DNA from: Clostridia bacterium
Lineage (GTDB): Bacteria > Bacillota > Clostridia > Christensenellales > Borkfalkiaceae
Direction: 5' to 3'
Length of the DNA: 14,651 nucleotides
Assembly: GCA_029071285.1 (NCBI GenBank)
Contig: JAIEAS010000185.1
Span: 1 to 14,651 of the forward strand
Below the pieces are notes generated by a model. It made no database searches and was not told the origin of the DNA. It saw only the letters and a program-made list of their open reading frames with translations. Below, in pieces: positions 7,522-14,631 of this stretch; position 1 is the first letter of the stretch, and each line of letters opens with the position of its first letter. Position numbers and translations under genes: made by a program.

Positions 7522-7526
7522 TCAAC
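7513..7526. promoter_or_regulatory. Possible MarR operator C, overlapping operator B
   Basis: GTTGACAAATCAAC differs by one base from the minus-strand form of operator A (GTTGATAAATCAAC) and shares nine bases with operator B. It may be a second binding register, allowing cooperative or graded repression. Confidence 0.5.
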
Positions 7527-7563
7527 GAACATTCCGCCTTGTTTTCTAATCAAACGTAAATAA

Positions 7564-7594
7564 AGCCGCCCGCGCAAATTCTGCGCGGGCGGCT
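7564..7594 (-). terminator. Intrinsic terminator of the large surface-protein gene
   Basis: Perfect 13-bp GC-rich inverted repeat (arms 7564-7576 and 7582-7594, 5-nt loop) followed on the minus strand by TTTATTT. It lies 80 bases after the stop codon at 7674 and separates this gene from the marR promoter. A 9-bp outer inverted repeat (ATCAAACGT at 7549-7557, its complement at 7606-7614) flanks it. Between 7595 and 7673 I see only a tiny hairpin (7659-7673) overlapping the stop. Confidence 0.85.
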
Positions 7595-7673
7595 GCTTAC
7601 CATTAACGTTTGATATGTGATAAGTCAATCATACTTATCGGTTATTAAGATACGCCGCAAAGCCTAAGGCTTT

Positions 7674-10600
7674 TTAGTCTATACTGTCGTAGAAACCGTC
7701 AACGTCGGCGAACGAGTCGCGCGCGTCGTCGCGTTCACGGCGCATCGAAGCCGAAGTTTCGTTCTTCTTGGTCGTGTCCACGGTCGTGGTAGTCGTGATA
7801 ACCGCGTCCGACGGATACTGCGCCAGCACGGTCTGCGACGAGCTTTCCTCGACGGTGCCTGCAATCTGCGGCTGCTGCTCGACGTTAATACCCTTCTGCG
7901 CCATAAGCTTTGCAAACGCCGCAATCAGCGCGTCGCCCAGAAGCTCAGCGTTCATACCGTTGCCCTGCTGTCCCGTCTGTCCGTTGTAAGGAGCAAAGCC
8001 GTGAGAAGCAAGTCTTGCCATTTCAAGCTCGGTCTTCATTGCCGAAAGCTCTTTGTTCGCCTGCTGCTCTGCGCGCATTACCGCGAGCTGCATCTTAATT
8101 TCCGCCAGATCGCCGCCTGACTGAGCGGGCTGCATACTTGTCGGATAATTCATCGGCTGCTGCGTCTGAGCCGCCGCAAGCCTCATTCTCATTTCCGCAA
8201 GCTCGGCTTCAAGTCTTTGCATAGCCGAATTATCAACCGGCTGCTGCTGAGGCTGCTGCTGCATTTGCGCCTGCATAGGCTGCTGCATCTGCTGTTGCTG
8301 AGGTTGCGTAGGCATTGCCTGCTGCATAGCCATAGTTGCCATACCCGCGCCCATACCTGCCTGAGCCTGTGCGCGTATCTTTTCAAGCTCCGCCTGCTGC
8401 TTCGCCATAGCGAGTTCGCGCTCAGCCTGAATACGCTCCTGCTGCATTCTGCGCTCTTCCTCGCGGCGTTCCTTTTCTTCCTGCTTGCGGGCTTTGATTT
8501 CCTCGCGTTCTTCCTTGCTCTTTCTGCGCTTCTTCGCAACTACGATTATGATAATCAGAAGAATGATAAGCGCAAGCGCGATAAGCATCCACGCCCAGAT
8601 AGGAAGTCCCAGCCACGTCTTGGTTACGAAGTCCTTGACGTTGTTCATAAGCGCCGCCGCGCCGCTCTGGGGAACCTTGTAGGTTACCGCAGGGCTCACG
8701 TTCTTCACCGTGCCGTCGTTTGCGAAAGTGAAGTTGCCTGCCTCGTCGCCGCCGAGAACCGCGCCGACGAAGTACTCTCTGCCGCCCTTTAAAACGATTT
8801 CCTCGTCCGCAAGAGGGGTCGTGCCCGCCTGGTCCGCGTAGTAAGCGATACCCGCAATCAGGCTGCTTTCGTTGAGCATAGTTCTTGCCCATTCGGGAAG
8901 TTTGTTAATGTTAATCTTCGCGCCGTCCTTGCCGCTCAGATCGATTATATCGGTGCCGAGCTTATAGGGCGCAATCTTCCAGCTGTATTCAGCCTGCTTT
9001 GCCGCGCTGTCGAGCGAGATATCCGAAGAAACCTGCTCGTCTGCAAGGCTGAGTTTTACAAGCATTTTGCTTGTCGCCTTATCGTCCGCGGGAAGCTTCC
9101 ACTTGTAGTTGGGGCTGATAATCTCGATAACCGCAACGTAATTGCCTACGTCCCTCGCGGTGGCTCTGCCGCTTACCGCGCTGATTATGCCCGCGTCGAG
9201 GTACTGCTTATACTTCGCGTCGAGGAAGTCTTCGAGCTTAAGAGTTTCGCTGTTGAATACGATATTGCCCGTAATCTGCGGAACTTCTATCTCCTGTTGT
9301 GTAATTTCAAGGGTCAGGCTCGATTTTGAAAGCGCGTCGCTGTTCGCTACGCTCGGTTTAAGTTCGAACTTAATGGTGTACGTTCCCACGTCCGCCGCTG
9401 CGAAATCGAAGTCGCTGACAGCTTTCGCGTTTGCAACGTCGGTGCCCTTGTAGATAACTGCGGTATAGAAATTAGTGTTATATACCGCCGTACCTTTCGT
9501 AAGGGTGTACAGGCTGTCAAGGCTGTCAACCTTGGTGCCGTAAACGAGTTCGTTTTTAACCTGCGTAACGGTAACCGCGCTCTTCTTCTGACCGAGCTTC
9601 GTGTACTGGTCCGCGCCGTCAACCGCGCCGCCAGGCAAATCGAGTACGTAGTTATCATAGCCCGTAACCGAAGTGTCGATAACAGGTCTTATAATAATGT
9701 CAACGCTCTTCGTCGAAGTGCCGCTCATTTTGCCCGCGCCGTCAACGTCGATTAAGTGGTCGAGCTGTGCGTTATCCGTTGTGCCGCTTGCCGTCGAAGG
9801 AACCAGAGTGTCCGCAACGGGTTTAAGCCCCGTGGTGTCCGCATAGTAATACTCGTACTTGACGTACTGCGCCAGATCGGGATTAGCCGAAAAATCAAGT
9901 ACGTAAATCTGATAAGGCAGACCGTTGGCGTCCGGAACCTCGTTGCCCGAAGCGTCCTTTACGGTATCCAGAACCCAGCTTACGGGTATCTTCTGCTTCG
10001 AAAGCTCGATGCTTACCTGATAGGTAAAAGTCGTGTCAAAAATATTAGTGCCGTCGTTGTAAACGTAGCAGGGGTCAAGCGTAAACTTCACGTTTGCCTT
10101 AACCGTGCCGGGCAAATCTCTGTCGCCGATATAGTCGGTGTTTTCGTTCACGATTTCCGCGTTGGTGATACCATCGGGATAGTTAGTAGTGCCGCCCTTT
10201 ACGCGTATGTAAACGAATTTTTCCTGATATACGGGCAGGTTGCTCGGGTCGTAGTCTTTCCAGTCTACTTCCGCCGTATCGTCGTTAATCCAGCCGTATT
10301 CCAGTTTAAGGTTAGTAAGACTTACTTCCGCTTTGTCAACTTTGAACTCTTTTGAAACTTCGGCGTACTTGGTGCCGTTGTCAAACAAGTGGTCGTCGTC
10401 AGAAACGAGCGCAATCGTAATCTTGTAATTGCCCGGTTTGGTAATTTTGCCGGTAATTACCGTTTCACTGCTGTCGTCCTCTATCTTGACGATTTGCATA
10501 CCCTGCGGAAGGGTTGCGTGAGTCGTGTTGCGGGTGAGATAGCTTACGCCCAAATCTGCGGGGAAAGGAATTTCAATCTCGTTTTCGCTCTTGTCCGTTT

Positions 10601-13600
10601 TAAGTCCGTAGGTAAGCTTAACCTGCGTGCCGTCAGTATTGAACAGAGCCGTTTCGGGATCGCCGTTGAGGCTGTACTGCCAAACGATTTTCGAAGTGTC
10701 CGCATTGCCCGCGTCTATTACGAACGCCTGCGTGTTTTTGGAGTTCGAATCTATCGTATAGTTTGCGTTGTCCGCGCTGTAGTTGGGGTCGCTGCTGGGA
10801 AGAAGAATTACTTCCGCGGTATAGCTGCCCGAAGCCAGTTTTGAAACGTCAAGGCTTGTTGCGCTGTCCGCTTTTTTGGCTTTACCGCTGCCTTCCGAAG
10901 TGAGGTAGTAACGGTATTCCAAAGCAAGCGTATCGCCCGAATACGTGGTCGTAGTTAAGCTGTAATCCAGCGTACCCGTTGCGCCGTAGTCCCACTTCCA
11001 GTTCGTGTCGCCCGTGCCCGTAAGCGAGAACACGAGGGGCATAGGCTTAACTTCTATTTCAATCTCTTCGGGGTCTTTCGAGCCGCCCGTCCAGGTGTAC
11101 TTTGTGGTATCCAGCGTGAAAGTAACCTTGCACTTGCCCGCCTTGGTTGCCGTTATCACGGTAGGCGTTGCCGAGTTCCATACAAAGTTGCCTGTCGTGT
11201 CCGACAGAGTAACCGATTTAATAGCGTTCGCATTGTAGTTGCCTATATTAAAGGTCTTTTGCGTGCCGTCGTAAACGTCGGTCATACCCGAAGCTATCGC
11301 AATAGTGGGCTTAGCCGCGCCGCCCGCGCTGACCGTTACTTTACCCGGCTTATGATCTATTTCATAGTTATCCGCTTCCGCGCCTGCCACGGTTATAGTA
11401 TAGTCGCCTACTTTACTGTTGGTTGCGTCGGTCGGGTCGTAGGCGCAGGTAAAGGTCGGCTGGGTGTTGAATACGCTCTTGTCCTCGCCGTTTACAAATC
11501 CCGTGTAAGTTGCGGTGTACGTAGGTTTTGCGTCGCCTACGCCGATTGAGAAATCGTCCGCCTTACAGGTGAGCTTTACCTTTTTGATTTCATACTCGCC
11601 CGAAACGGGGTCGGTTGCCGCCAGCTTAAATCTGCTTGCTTTTTCCGTTGTTTTGAGCGAAATCGAAATATCGTTCTTGCCGTACTTCTTCGCGTTCACG
11701 CAGCCGCCTGTCGGGGGCGTAATCGTTACGTCGTCGGAACTCAGCTTTGTACCCGCAAACGAGTTTCCGTTGGGATAAGCAATTTCCAAGTCGTTGAACG
11801 TCGGATTTTGCGCCTTACCGTTATAGGTGTTGCTTCCTTTAAGTTTAACCGTTATGGTAGCTTGTTCTACAGTATAAGTTGCAGTTTTATAGCTGATTTT
11901 ATAATTGTTTTTAATGCTTGCGGGAGCCGTTGATTTAAGCGCACCCTTTATTGAGTAAGTACCTAAATCCGAACTGCTTGTAGCTTCGGTTTTAAGTTCT
12001 ACAAACGAGCTTACCGCCGTCGAAGCGTCTGCGGTTGCAAGCGGGGTTGAAGGGTCTACTTCCGCTTCTAAAGTTGCAAGCTTGTCGCCGTACTCGTGGC
12101 TCTTAGCTTTAATGTTTATCTTAATATCCTTTTGCTGAATAGTTACCGTAAACGTAGGCAAACCAACCGCGCACGTCACACTGCTTGCGACGGTAGGCTT
12201 GTAAGAGCTGGGAACAGTACTAAGGTTAGGTAAAAACGAATAATAACCGGCGTTGCTTACGCTTGTAAACGCAGTAGTGCTGTTGTTGAACGCCGTAAAG
12301 GCAGTTGAAGTGGTCGTGCCGCCTGCCTGCCAGTCGAATAGAGTTGCACCGTCAACGTTCGCTTTTATACGGACAGCGGTAACCTCTTGACCGTAAGTCA
12401 AACTTAAGTCGCTGCCGACAGCCTCTTGCCAGCTGCCGCCATCAATCTGATACTCCCATGCCGCGTCGAGCATCGCCGTTTTGGAACCTGTAGTAAGTAC
12501 TTGCCACTCGGCTCCGCCCTGCGCTATTCGTTTTGACGGGTCATCACTGAATACAAAAGCCGCAGTATAGCTTGTATAGGTATAGCCGTTTGTTTTACCG
12601 GTAGCATCCGTAGTAATTTTGCCGTTGTTGGAAACTCCTGTGGTAATACCTATATACGCCGAACCTTTTTCAGTTGTAAGATTACCGGTTATTTTCAAAC
12701 CCTGTGCTTTATCTATACATAGGTTTGCCTGCGCACCGCCATTGCTGTTGTCATAGTTATTGTAAATTTTTACGGGTCCGCCTACTTTTACGGTACTTCC
12801 GCTGATCATATCAGGCTGTATCGTCGCGCCGGCACCTTGCGTATTTTCGGTAATAAGTCCGCCGTTCAGCTCAATGTGTGTCGGGGAGCCCATAGAAATT
12901 GCACCTTCCGAGCGGGCAGCGTGGTTATCAACAATTTCGCCGTCATTGAATATTAACTTAGAAGCAGTAGCAGCGGTACCGTCTCCGTTGGATAAAAGTA
13001 TCGCACCGCCGTCTACGGGTGAAGTATTGCCTGTAAATTTACCGCCGTTAACGGTTAATGCTGAAACGTAGCCCTGACCCGAGTAAACCTCTATCGCTCC
13101 GCCGCCTACTACGCTGGAATTTGTAGCAGGATTGCCATAGACCTCGTTATCTGAAATAACGCCGCCGTTAATTTCGTGGTTTAAACCGCCGCTTATAGCA
13201 ATTGCGCCTGCGGCACATATCGCGTGATTGTTTGAAATTGTACCGCCGTTAATAATAACCGTACCGTTTATTGTATTGATACCGCCGCCGCTTGACGAAT
13301 AGTTTTGGGTAATAGTACCGCCGTTCATCGTAAACATACCGCCGTCAGCTACACATATACCGCCGCCGCAATCGTAATCATCTACTACGTTAGAGGTGCT
13401 GCTCGTATGACCGCCCGTAATTGTACCGCCGCCCGCGCCGTCTTCAAGCGTTAACTTACCGCCGGCAACGTATATATTACTGCCGTAAGTAAGCTCGGAA
13501 GTAAGTTTGCGGTTAATGCTGTGACCATTTAAGTCAAGCACGATATCCGCACCCGAAGGTACGGTAATTCTTCCATATGAAAATCCGTCGCTGTCCGCGC

Positions 13601-13928
13601 CGAAAGCGTGGTTGCCGGTTGTGGGAGCTTCCCAGTCCGCGTCCAGAACAAAGTAAACCTGTTTGTTTTTGGTTTTACTTGTATTTACCGCGGTATTCCA
13701 CGTGGTCTCGAAGTCAGCCGCGTTGCTTACTACAAAGCGCAGTGAATTAGAAGCCTGCGTGCTTGTAGCCGCAGCCGCCATGACCGCGCCCGCAAGCGAT
13801 TTATTTGCAGTTTTTTCGCCCGAGTCGTTCAGCGGAACGACGCACGCGGAAAACGCCATAGCCGCAGACATTATCGCCGCGCCTATAGCAACCCCTATCG
13901 CCTTAAATCCTTTTCTATTTTTCTTCAT
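7674..13928 (-). CDS. Giant surface protein: beta-helix, MBG/Ig-like array, membrane anchor and cytoplasmic coiled-coil tail, 2084 aa
   Basis: The ATG at 13928 has a strong ribosome binding site (AGGAGA, six bases). Residues 1-60 are a signal region: basic start, hydrophobic stretch, possible lipobox-like FSAC29 (Phe at -3 is atypical) and an Ala-rich tail. Residues about 120-420 are a Gly-rich right-handed beta-helix made of recurring NGGxI...N and GGGI units. From about 500 to 1760 there is a long chain of beta-sandwich repeats; those at about 595-690, 690-785 and 785-868 look like MBG domains (YGDKLATLE, YNGKAQNPTF, VGDYTITVAGAEADNYEI). One membrane helix (about 1775-1798) ends in KKRRK, so the last 286 residues should be cytoplasmic: a Lys/Glu/Arg coiled coil (about 1803-1860), a Gln/Met/Pro-rich stretch, more coiled coil, and an acidic end. 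There is no LPXTG or SLH motif. Likely an adhesin or envelope spacer linked across the membrane; the ligand is unknown. Confidence 0.92.
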   Translation of the reverse strand: MKKNRKGFKAIGVAIGAAIMSAAMAFSACVVPLNDSGEKTANKSLAGAVMAAAATSTQASNSLRFVVSNAADFETTWNTAVNTSKTKNKQVYFVLDADWEAPTTGNHAFGADSDGFSYGRITVPSGADIVLDLNGHSINRKLTSELTYGSNIYVAGGKLTLEDGAGGGTITGGHTSSTSNVVDDYDCGGGICVADGGMFTMNGGTITQNYSSSGGGINTINGTVIINGGTISNNHAICAAGAIAISGGLNHEINGGVISDNEVYGNPATNSSVVGGGAIEVYSGQGYVSALTVNGGKFTGNTSPVDGGAILLSNGDGTAATASKLIFNDGEIVDNHAARSEGAISMGSPTHIELNGGLITENTQGAGATIQPDMISGSTVKVGGPVKIYNNYDNSNGGAQANLCIDKAQGLKITGNLTTEKGSAYIGITTGVSNNGKITTDATGKTNGYTYTSYTAAFVFSDDPSKRIAQGGAEWQVLTTGSKTAMLDAAWEYQIDGGSWQEAVGSDLSLTYGQEVTAVRIKANVDGATLFDWQAGGTTTSTAFTAFNNSTTAFTSVSNAGYYSFLPNLSTVPSSYKPTVASSVTCAVGLPTFTVTIQQKDIKINIKAKSHEYGDKLATLEAEVDPSTPLATADASTAVSSFVELKTEATSSSDLGTYSIKGALKSTAPASIKNNYKISYKTATYTVEQATITVKLKGSNTYNGKAQNPTFNDLEIAYPNGNSFAGTKLSSDDVTITPPTGGCVNAKKYGKNDISISLKTTEKASRFKLAATDPVSGEYEIKKVKLTCKADDFSIGVGDAKPTYTATYTGFVNGEDKSVFNTQPTFTCAYDPTDATNSKVGDYTITVAGAEADNYEIDHKPGKVTVSAGGAAKPTIAIASGMTDVYDGTQKTFNIGNYNANAIKSVTLSDTTGNFVWNSATPTVITATKAGKCKVTFTLDTTKYTWTGGSKDPEEIEIEVKPMPLVFSLTGTGDTNWKWDYGATGTLDYSLTTTTYSGDTLALEYRYYLTSEGSGKAKKADSATSLDVSKLASGSYTAEVILLPSSDPNYSADNANYTIDSNSKNTQAFVIDAGNADTSKIVWQYSLNGDPETALFNTDGTQVKLTYGLKTDKSENEIEIPFPADLGVSYLTRNTTHATLPQGMQIVKIEDDSSETVITGKITKPGNYKITIALVSDDDHLFDNGTKYAEVSKEFKVDKAEVSLTNLKLEYGWINDDTAEVDWKDYDPSNLPVYQEKFVYIRVKGGTTNYPDGITNAEIVNENTDYIGDRDLPGTVKANVKFTLDPCYVYNDGTNIFDTTFTYQVSIELSKQKIPVSWVLDTVKDASGNEVPDANGLPYQIYVLDFSANPDLAQYVKYEYYYADTTGLKPVADTLVPSTASGTTDNAQLDHLIDVDGAGKMSGTSTKSVDIIIRPVIDTSVTGYDNYVLDLPGGAVDGADQYTKLGQKKSAVTVTQVKNELVYGTKVDSLDSLYTLTKGTAVYNTNFYTAVIYKGTDVANAKAVSDFDFAAADVGTYTIKFELKPSVANSDALSKSSLTLEITQQEIEVPQITGNIVFNSETLKLEDFLDAKYKQYLDAGIISAVSGRATARDVGNYVAVIEIISPNYKWKLPADDKATSKMLVKLSLADEQVSSDISLDSAAKQAEYSWKIAPYKLGTDIIDLSGKDGAKININKLPEWARTMLNESSLIAGIAYYADQAGTTPLADEEIVLKGGREYFVGAVLGGDEAGNFTFANDGTVKNVSPAVTYKVPQSGAAALMNNVKDFVTKTWLGLPIWAWMLIALALIILLIIIIVVAKKRRKSKEEREEIKARKQEEKERREEERRMQQERIQAERELAMAKQQAELEKIRAQAQAGMGAGMATMAMQQAMPTQPQQQQMQQPMQAQMQQQPQQQPVDNSAMQRLEAELAEMRMRLAAAQTQQPMNYPTSMQPAQSGGDLAEIKMQLAVMRAEQQANKELSAMKTELEMARLASHGFAPYNGQTGQQGNGMNAELLGDALIAAFAKLMAQKGINVEQQPQIAGTVEESSSQTVLAQYPSDAVITTTTTVDTTKKNETSASMRRERDDARDSFADVDGFYDSID
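12840..13460 (-). repeat. Coding repeats of the beta-helix domain
   Basis: The plus strand shows ccgccgtt(a/c)a repeatedly at irregular intervals here. On the coding strand these spell (I/L)NGG turns of successive beta-helix coils. The copies are diverged and of unequal spacing, so this is protein structure, not a tandem array or CRISPR. This part of the gene uses more A/T-ending codons than the Ig-like part downstream. Confidence 0.7.
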
Positions 13929-13949
13929 ATAGCTCTCCTATATCCTCAA

Positions 13950-14059
13950 TTTAGGCTTCCTTGGGGAAGCTGTCACGGAGCGGAGCGCAGTGACTGATGA
14001 GGTTAACCTCACCCGTCCGCTCACTTCGTTCGCGTCCACCCTCCCCGAGGAGGGCTAAA
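13950..14059. repeat. 110-bp small inverted-repeat element upstream of the surface-protein gene
   Basis: The ends 13950-13967 and 14042-14059 are inverted copies matching at 15 of 18 bases. Inside are further hairpins: GCTTCC/GGAAGC at the left end, GTCAC/GTGAC around 13972-13994, the palindrome GAGGTTAACCTC (13999-14010) and CCTCC/GGAGG at the right end. There is no coding capacity. The layout is that of a REP/MITE-like dispersed element. It lies between an upstream terminator and the ribosome binding site of the surface-protein gene, about 22 bases before its ATG, so it is part of the leader if transcription starts upstream. Confidence 0.65.
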
Positions 14060-14069
14060 ACAAGGCAAC

Positions 14070-14099
14070 AAAAAAAGTGTGTCCCCTAAAAGACACACT
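14070..14099 (-). terminator. Intrinsic terminator ending the structured RNA
   Basis: On the minus strand an 8-bp perfect stem (AGTGTGTC at 14083-14076, GACACACT at 14099-14092 on the plus strand) encloses an 8-nt loop and is followed by a run of seven T (14076-14070). Two extra U-G pairs could tighten the loop. It lies about 140 bases before the surface-protein start codon, so it either ends a separate RNA or attenuates that gene. Confidence 0.75.
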
Positions 14100-14336
14100 C
14101 TGCTATGTAGTATATCTTTTAAGGTTACCACACCATTTACAATTTCTGCCCTTACACACAAGCAAAGCATTTTAATATCAAAGCCTTTGACTGAATAGCA
14201 AGTTGCAAAAGATATACAAAGCCGATATCGACTTTGCTACCCAGGAGCAAAGGGGATTTTTATTAAATGCTATGTGTTTTTAGGGCAAAAAATTGCATAA
14301 AAAACGGGCAATATTAAATTGTAAATAATGTGGTAT
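14070..14336 (-). ncRNA. Candidate structured RNA of about 265 nt, family not recognised
   Basis: A good minus-strand promoter (14341-14369) and a terminator (14070-14099) frame a non-coding stretch that folds on itself. The predicted 5' end coincides with the first base of a 20-bp helix pairing 14335-14316 with 14145-14126; its only two departures from Watson-Crick are U-G pairs, which form only in minus-strand RNA (they would be A-C on the plus strand). Inside it, a second imperfect stem pairs about 14287-14261 with 14177-14147 (GCCCT/AGGGC, ACACA/TGTGT, AGCATTT/AAATGCT), capped by a region with a perfect 7-bp hairpin (14252-14232). An 11-bp perfect complement (14217-14207 with 14120-14110) would cross the outer helix as a pseudoknot or compete with it. 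It may be a free RNA (6S-like in shape only) or a cis-acting leader of the surface-protein gene. I see none of the signature motifs of common riboswitches, SRP RNA, RNase P RNA or tmRNA. Confidence 0.6.
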
Positions 14337-14340
14337 GCGT

Positions 14341-14369
14341 ATTTTAACATAATCCGTCAAAATTTTCAA
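14341..14369 (-). promoter_or_regulatory. Sigma-70 promoter of the structured RNA / surface-protein leader
   Basis: TTGAAA (14364-14369) and TAAAAT (14341-14346) on the minus strand are exactly 17 bases apart. The start would fall at A14336 or A14334, precisely at the edge of the RNA's closing helix. I see no convincing promoter between the terminator at 14070 and the surface-protein start, so this may also be that gene's promoter. Confidence 0.65.
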
Positions 14370-14394
14370 GGTTTTTTTTAAAATTTTTAAAACT

Positions 14395-14435
14395 TGTGGT
14401 TGCCAATCTCTCCCACCACAATATATTGTGGTTGT
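14395..14435. promoter_or_regulatory. Possible regulator-binding site upstream of the RNA promoter
   Basis: An 18-bp perfect palindrome ACCACAATATATTGTGGT (14415-14432) lies about 45 bp upstream of the -35 box. The half-site TTGTGGTTG occurs at 14427-14435 and again, in the same orientation, at 14395-14403. Spaced half-sites of this kind suggest a DNA-binding protein acting on the promoter at 14341-14369; a hairpin of the neighbouring mobile repeat is the alternative. Confidence 0.4.
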
Positions 14436-14460
14436 CCGGTGTTTTCCACCCGCCGATCCC

Positions 14461-14631
14461 TGTCATTTCGAGTGGAGCGCAGCGTAATCGAGAAATCTTT
14501 TGCGGTATTGCGCAGCAACTTATACCGCAAAATTACCGCCTTTTTATAATGCGGTGCGAATTTTTACGCAAGAAATTGCTCCGCAATGCGTAAAAAGATT
14601 TCTCCACGCGCTTCGCTTGGTCGAAATGACA
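14461..14631. mobile_element. 171-bp MITE-like element with about 40-bp terminal inverted repeats
   Basis: The left end (14461 to about 14501) begins TGTCATTTCGAG and reaches GAGAAATCTTTT; the right end (about 14592-14631) is its imperfect reverse complement. Inside are two hairpins: an 11-bp perfect stem (14498-14508 with 14522-14532) and a 10-bp perfect stem (14561-14570 with 14587-14596). There is no transposase or credible ORF and no clear target duplication. Similar TGTCATTTCGA...GAGAAATCT repeats are, from memory, dispersed between genes in many bacterial genomes; that is not verified here. Confidence 0.65.

Noticed and set aside
7659..7673. Small hairpin overlapping the stop codon of the surface-protein gene as a terminator
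   Set aside because: Only a 7-bp stem with almost no loop and no T run on the minus strand; the GC-rich hairpin at 7564-7594 fits far better.
8189..8892. Leu/Arg-rich open frames in other frames across the coiled-coil tail
   Set aside because: Low-complexity translations of the Gln/Met/Glu-rich coding sequence; the main frame continues through with sensible membrane and coiled-coil features.
9756..10844. Plus-strand open frames of about 150-200 codons opposite the surface-protein gene
   Set aside because: Antisense shadows of the Ig-like repeats; Val/Arg-rich, no recognisable family and no plausible promoter.
12840..13460. CRISPR-like or tandem DNA repeat array
   Set aside because: The recurring ccgccgtt words are unevenly spaced, diverged and in frame; they encode the Asn-Gly-Gly turns of a beta-helix.
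14070..14336. Assignment of the structured RNA as 6S RNA, SRP RNA, RNase P RNA, tmRNA or a common riboswitch
   Set aside because: The long rod shape recalls 6S RNA, but I could not match conserved core motifs of any of these; left as unrecognised rather than forced.
14396..14593. 65-codon plus-strand open frame
   Set aside because: It runs across the palindrome and into the MITE-like element, so it is explained by the repeat structure, with no ribosome binding site.
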